A model generated the notes under the pieces. It ran no database searches and was not told where the DNA came from. It worked only from the letters and a program-made list of their open reading frames with translations. This document shows, in pieces, positions 63,055-64,000 of a DNA stretch of 64,000 nt (position 1 is the stretch's first letter; the number at the start of each line of letters is the position of its first letter). Origin of the DNA: CAWBRT01 sp963832365 (GTDB taxonomy: Bacteria; Acidobacteriota; Terriglobia; Terriglobales; Acidobacteriaceae); NCBI GenBank assembly GCA_963832365.1, contig CAWHUL010000013.1, forward strand, positions 1 to 64,000. Direction: 5' to 3'. Made by a program: the position numbers and the translations under genes.

Positions 63055-64000
63055 TCAGCCGGAAATCGAAGGATGTGGCTCCCTGGCGGCCGCGTGATTG
63101 GTGTGTCCCAAGGCCCCGGCGATCTGAAGCTGCTGCTCGATCTTCGTGTTCAGATCTGTCCTAGCGAATTCAGCGGCCACCCGGATGGCGTTCTTGATCG
63201 CCAGGCTGTTCGATGAGCCATGGCTGACAATCGCCACACCCTTAATGCCGAGCAGCGGCGCGCCACCGTATTCTGAGTAGTCGAGGCGCTTCTTGAAGTC
63301 CTGAAAGGCCCGCCGCGCCAGCAGGTATCCCACCTGGCGGGTGATCGTTGCCTGCAAAGATTCTTTCAGGATGGCGCGAACCGTGTCGACCAGCCCTTCG
63401 GAAATCTTCAGCGCTACGTTGCCGACGAACCCGTCACAGACGATGACGTCGACGTTGCCGTTGTAAAGGTCCCGTCCCTCGACGTTGCCGACGAAGTTCA
63501 TGGGCATGGTCTTCAATATCTTGAAGGTCTCGCGCGTGAGTTCGTTGCCCTTGGTCTCCTCTTCTCCAATGGAGAGCAGGCCGACGCGCGGGCAATCCGC
63601 TTGGGGGAAGCGTCCGGCGAACATGGTGCGGAAGTAGATCTCGCCCATGATCGCGAACTGCTCCAGGTTGTGGGGCTTGCAGTCGACATTGGCGCCCACG
63701 TCGAGCATGATCGAGGCGGTGCTTGCCGCCGTGGGGAAAACCGCAGCCAGCGCCGGTCGGTCGACCCCGGGCAGAACTCCCAGCACCAGCTTGGCCGTAA
63801 CCATGGCCGCGCCGGTGTTGCCGGCCGAAACAAAGCCAGCGGCCAGGTTTTCACGCACCAGACGCAGTCCAACCCGCATCGAGGAGTCGCGCTTCTGCTT
63901 GACGGCGTGCGCCGCCTTTTCCTGCATGCCGATCACTTCGCTGGCATGCACGATCTCGATTGGCAACTGCTGGGCGGAGGGATGCACGGCCAACTCGGCG
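63055..64000 (-). CDS. plsX: PlsX, phosphate acyltransferase, 5' end outside the window
   Basis: PlsX turns acyl-ACP into acyl phosphate for phospholipid synthesis. About 315 residues are present. The motifs GFVSAGNTGAAMVTAKL, LDVGANVDCKPHNLEQFA, GLLSIGEEETKGNELTRETF, FVGNVEGRDLYNGNVDVIVCDGFVGNVALK and FKKRLDYSEYGGAPLLGIKGVAIVSHGSSN are complete, so only the N-terminal nucleotide-like part (usually MRIAVDAMGGD) is missing beyond 64000. The gene runs leftwards; the usual partner fabH or rpmF cannot be seen. The C-terminus has a short extra tail with NHAAAREPH. Confidence 0.93.
   Translation of the reverse strand, partial: AELAVHPSAQQLPIEIVHASEVIGMQEKAAHAVKQKRDSSMRVGLRLVRENLAAGFVSAGNTGAAMVTAKLVLGVLPGVDRPALAAVFPTAASTASIMLDVGANVDCKPHNLEQFAIMGEIYFRTMFAGRFPQADCPRVGLLSIGEEETKGNELTRETFKILKTMPMNFVGNVEGRDLYNGNVDVIVCDGFVGNVALKISEGLVDTVRAILKESLQATITRQVGYLLARRAFQDFKKRLDYSEYGGAPLLGIKGVAIVSHGSSNSLAIKNAIRVAAEFARTDLNTKIEQQLQIAGALGHTNHAAAREPHPSISG

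Overview
The window looks like chromosomal DNA of an acidobacterium, most likely of the Terriglobia/Koribacter type. The grounds are recall of families, not a database search: DUF5752 next to a TreT-type trehalose synthase, the PIN-TRAM/IspD/IspF neighbourhood, secreted proteins without domains, and many dispersed GC-rich intergenic stem-loops. The leftmost 0.9 kb (a cut-off secreted protein and a PEGA-like fragment) is separated from the rest by an IS110-family transposase and may have a different history. No rRNA, tRNA or CRISPR array was seen.

Layout. 1-2.7 kb: partial secreted protein, PEGA fragment, IS110 transposase, DUF3828 protein. 2.7-6.5 kb: a divergent cyclic-di-GMP pair, a sigma-54 activator with a PilZ tail facing an HD-GYP/GAF/GGDEF protein that is split by a frameshift. 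6.8-10 kb: YbaK deacylase, FdhD, OFA-type MFS carrier. 10-18.7 kb: large secreted protein, ArgG, a sugar-acid-type IlvD/Edd dehydratase divergent from an MFS carrier, small conserved protein. 19-26.5 kb: Crp/Fnr regulator converging on a heterodisulfide-reductase/flavin-oxidoreductase operon (hdrC-hdrB-hdrA-[MvhD+FlxC fusion]-flxB-flxA). 26.6-32.7 kb: polyphosphate genes (Ppk1, Nudix, CHAD fused to a Ppx-like HD domain) and an aldo/keto reductase. 32.7-42.8 kb: CPA2 antiporter, DUF4118-like membrane protein, DUF5752 plus TreT, DUF2071, hemerythrin, TPR protein, LOG protein. 42.8-45.8 kb: a 244/235-bp inverted repeat enclosing two small membrane proteins and ispF-ispD. 46-51 kb: PIN-TRAM protein, DUF2393-like protein, TldE and TldD. 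51-56.3 kb: secreted hydrolase between two direct repeats, VOC protein, PD-(D/E)XK-like protein, short UvrC-like protein. 56.6-60.9 kb: phosphoglucomutase and glucan phosphorylase, both frameshifted. 61-64 kb: small membrane protein, GT4 glycosyltransferase, partial PlsX.

How the genes fit together. The Hdr/Flx operon implies flavin-based electron bifurcation between NAD(P)H, a disulfide couple and ferredoxin, that is, an anaerobic or microaerobic side to metabolism. The FNR-like regulator and the FdhD/OFA genes are compatible with this. Polyphosphate, glycogen and trehalose genes point to storage and stress physiology.

Quality warning. Single-base frameshifts are clustered: about twelve lie in 21.7-24.5 kb (hdrA and the MvhD/FlxC gene) and four in 56.9-59.8 kb (pgm, glgP), while 26-51 kb shows none. 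The peptide between breaks stays conserved and most breaks are +1, so sequencing or assembly error is at least as likely as real decay.
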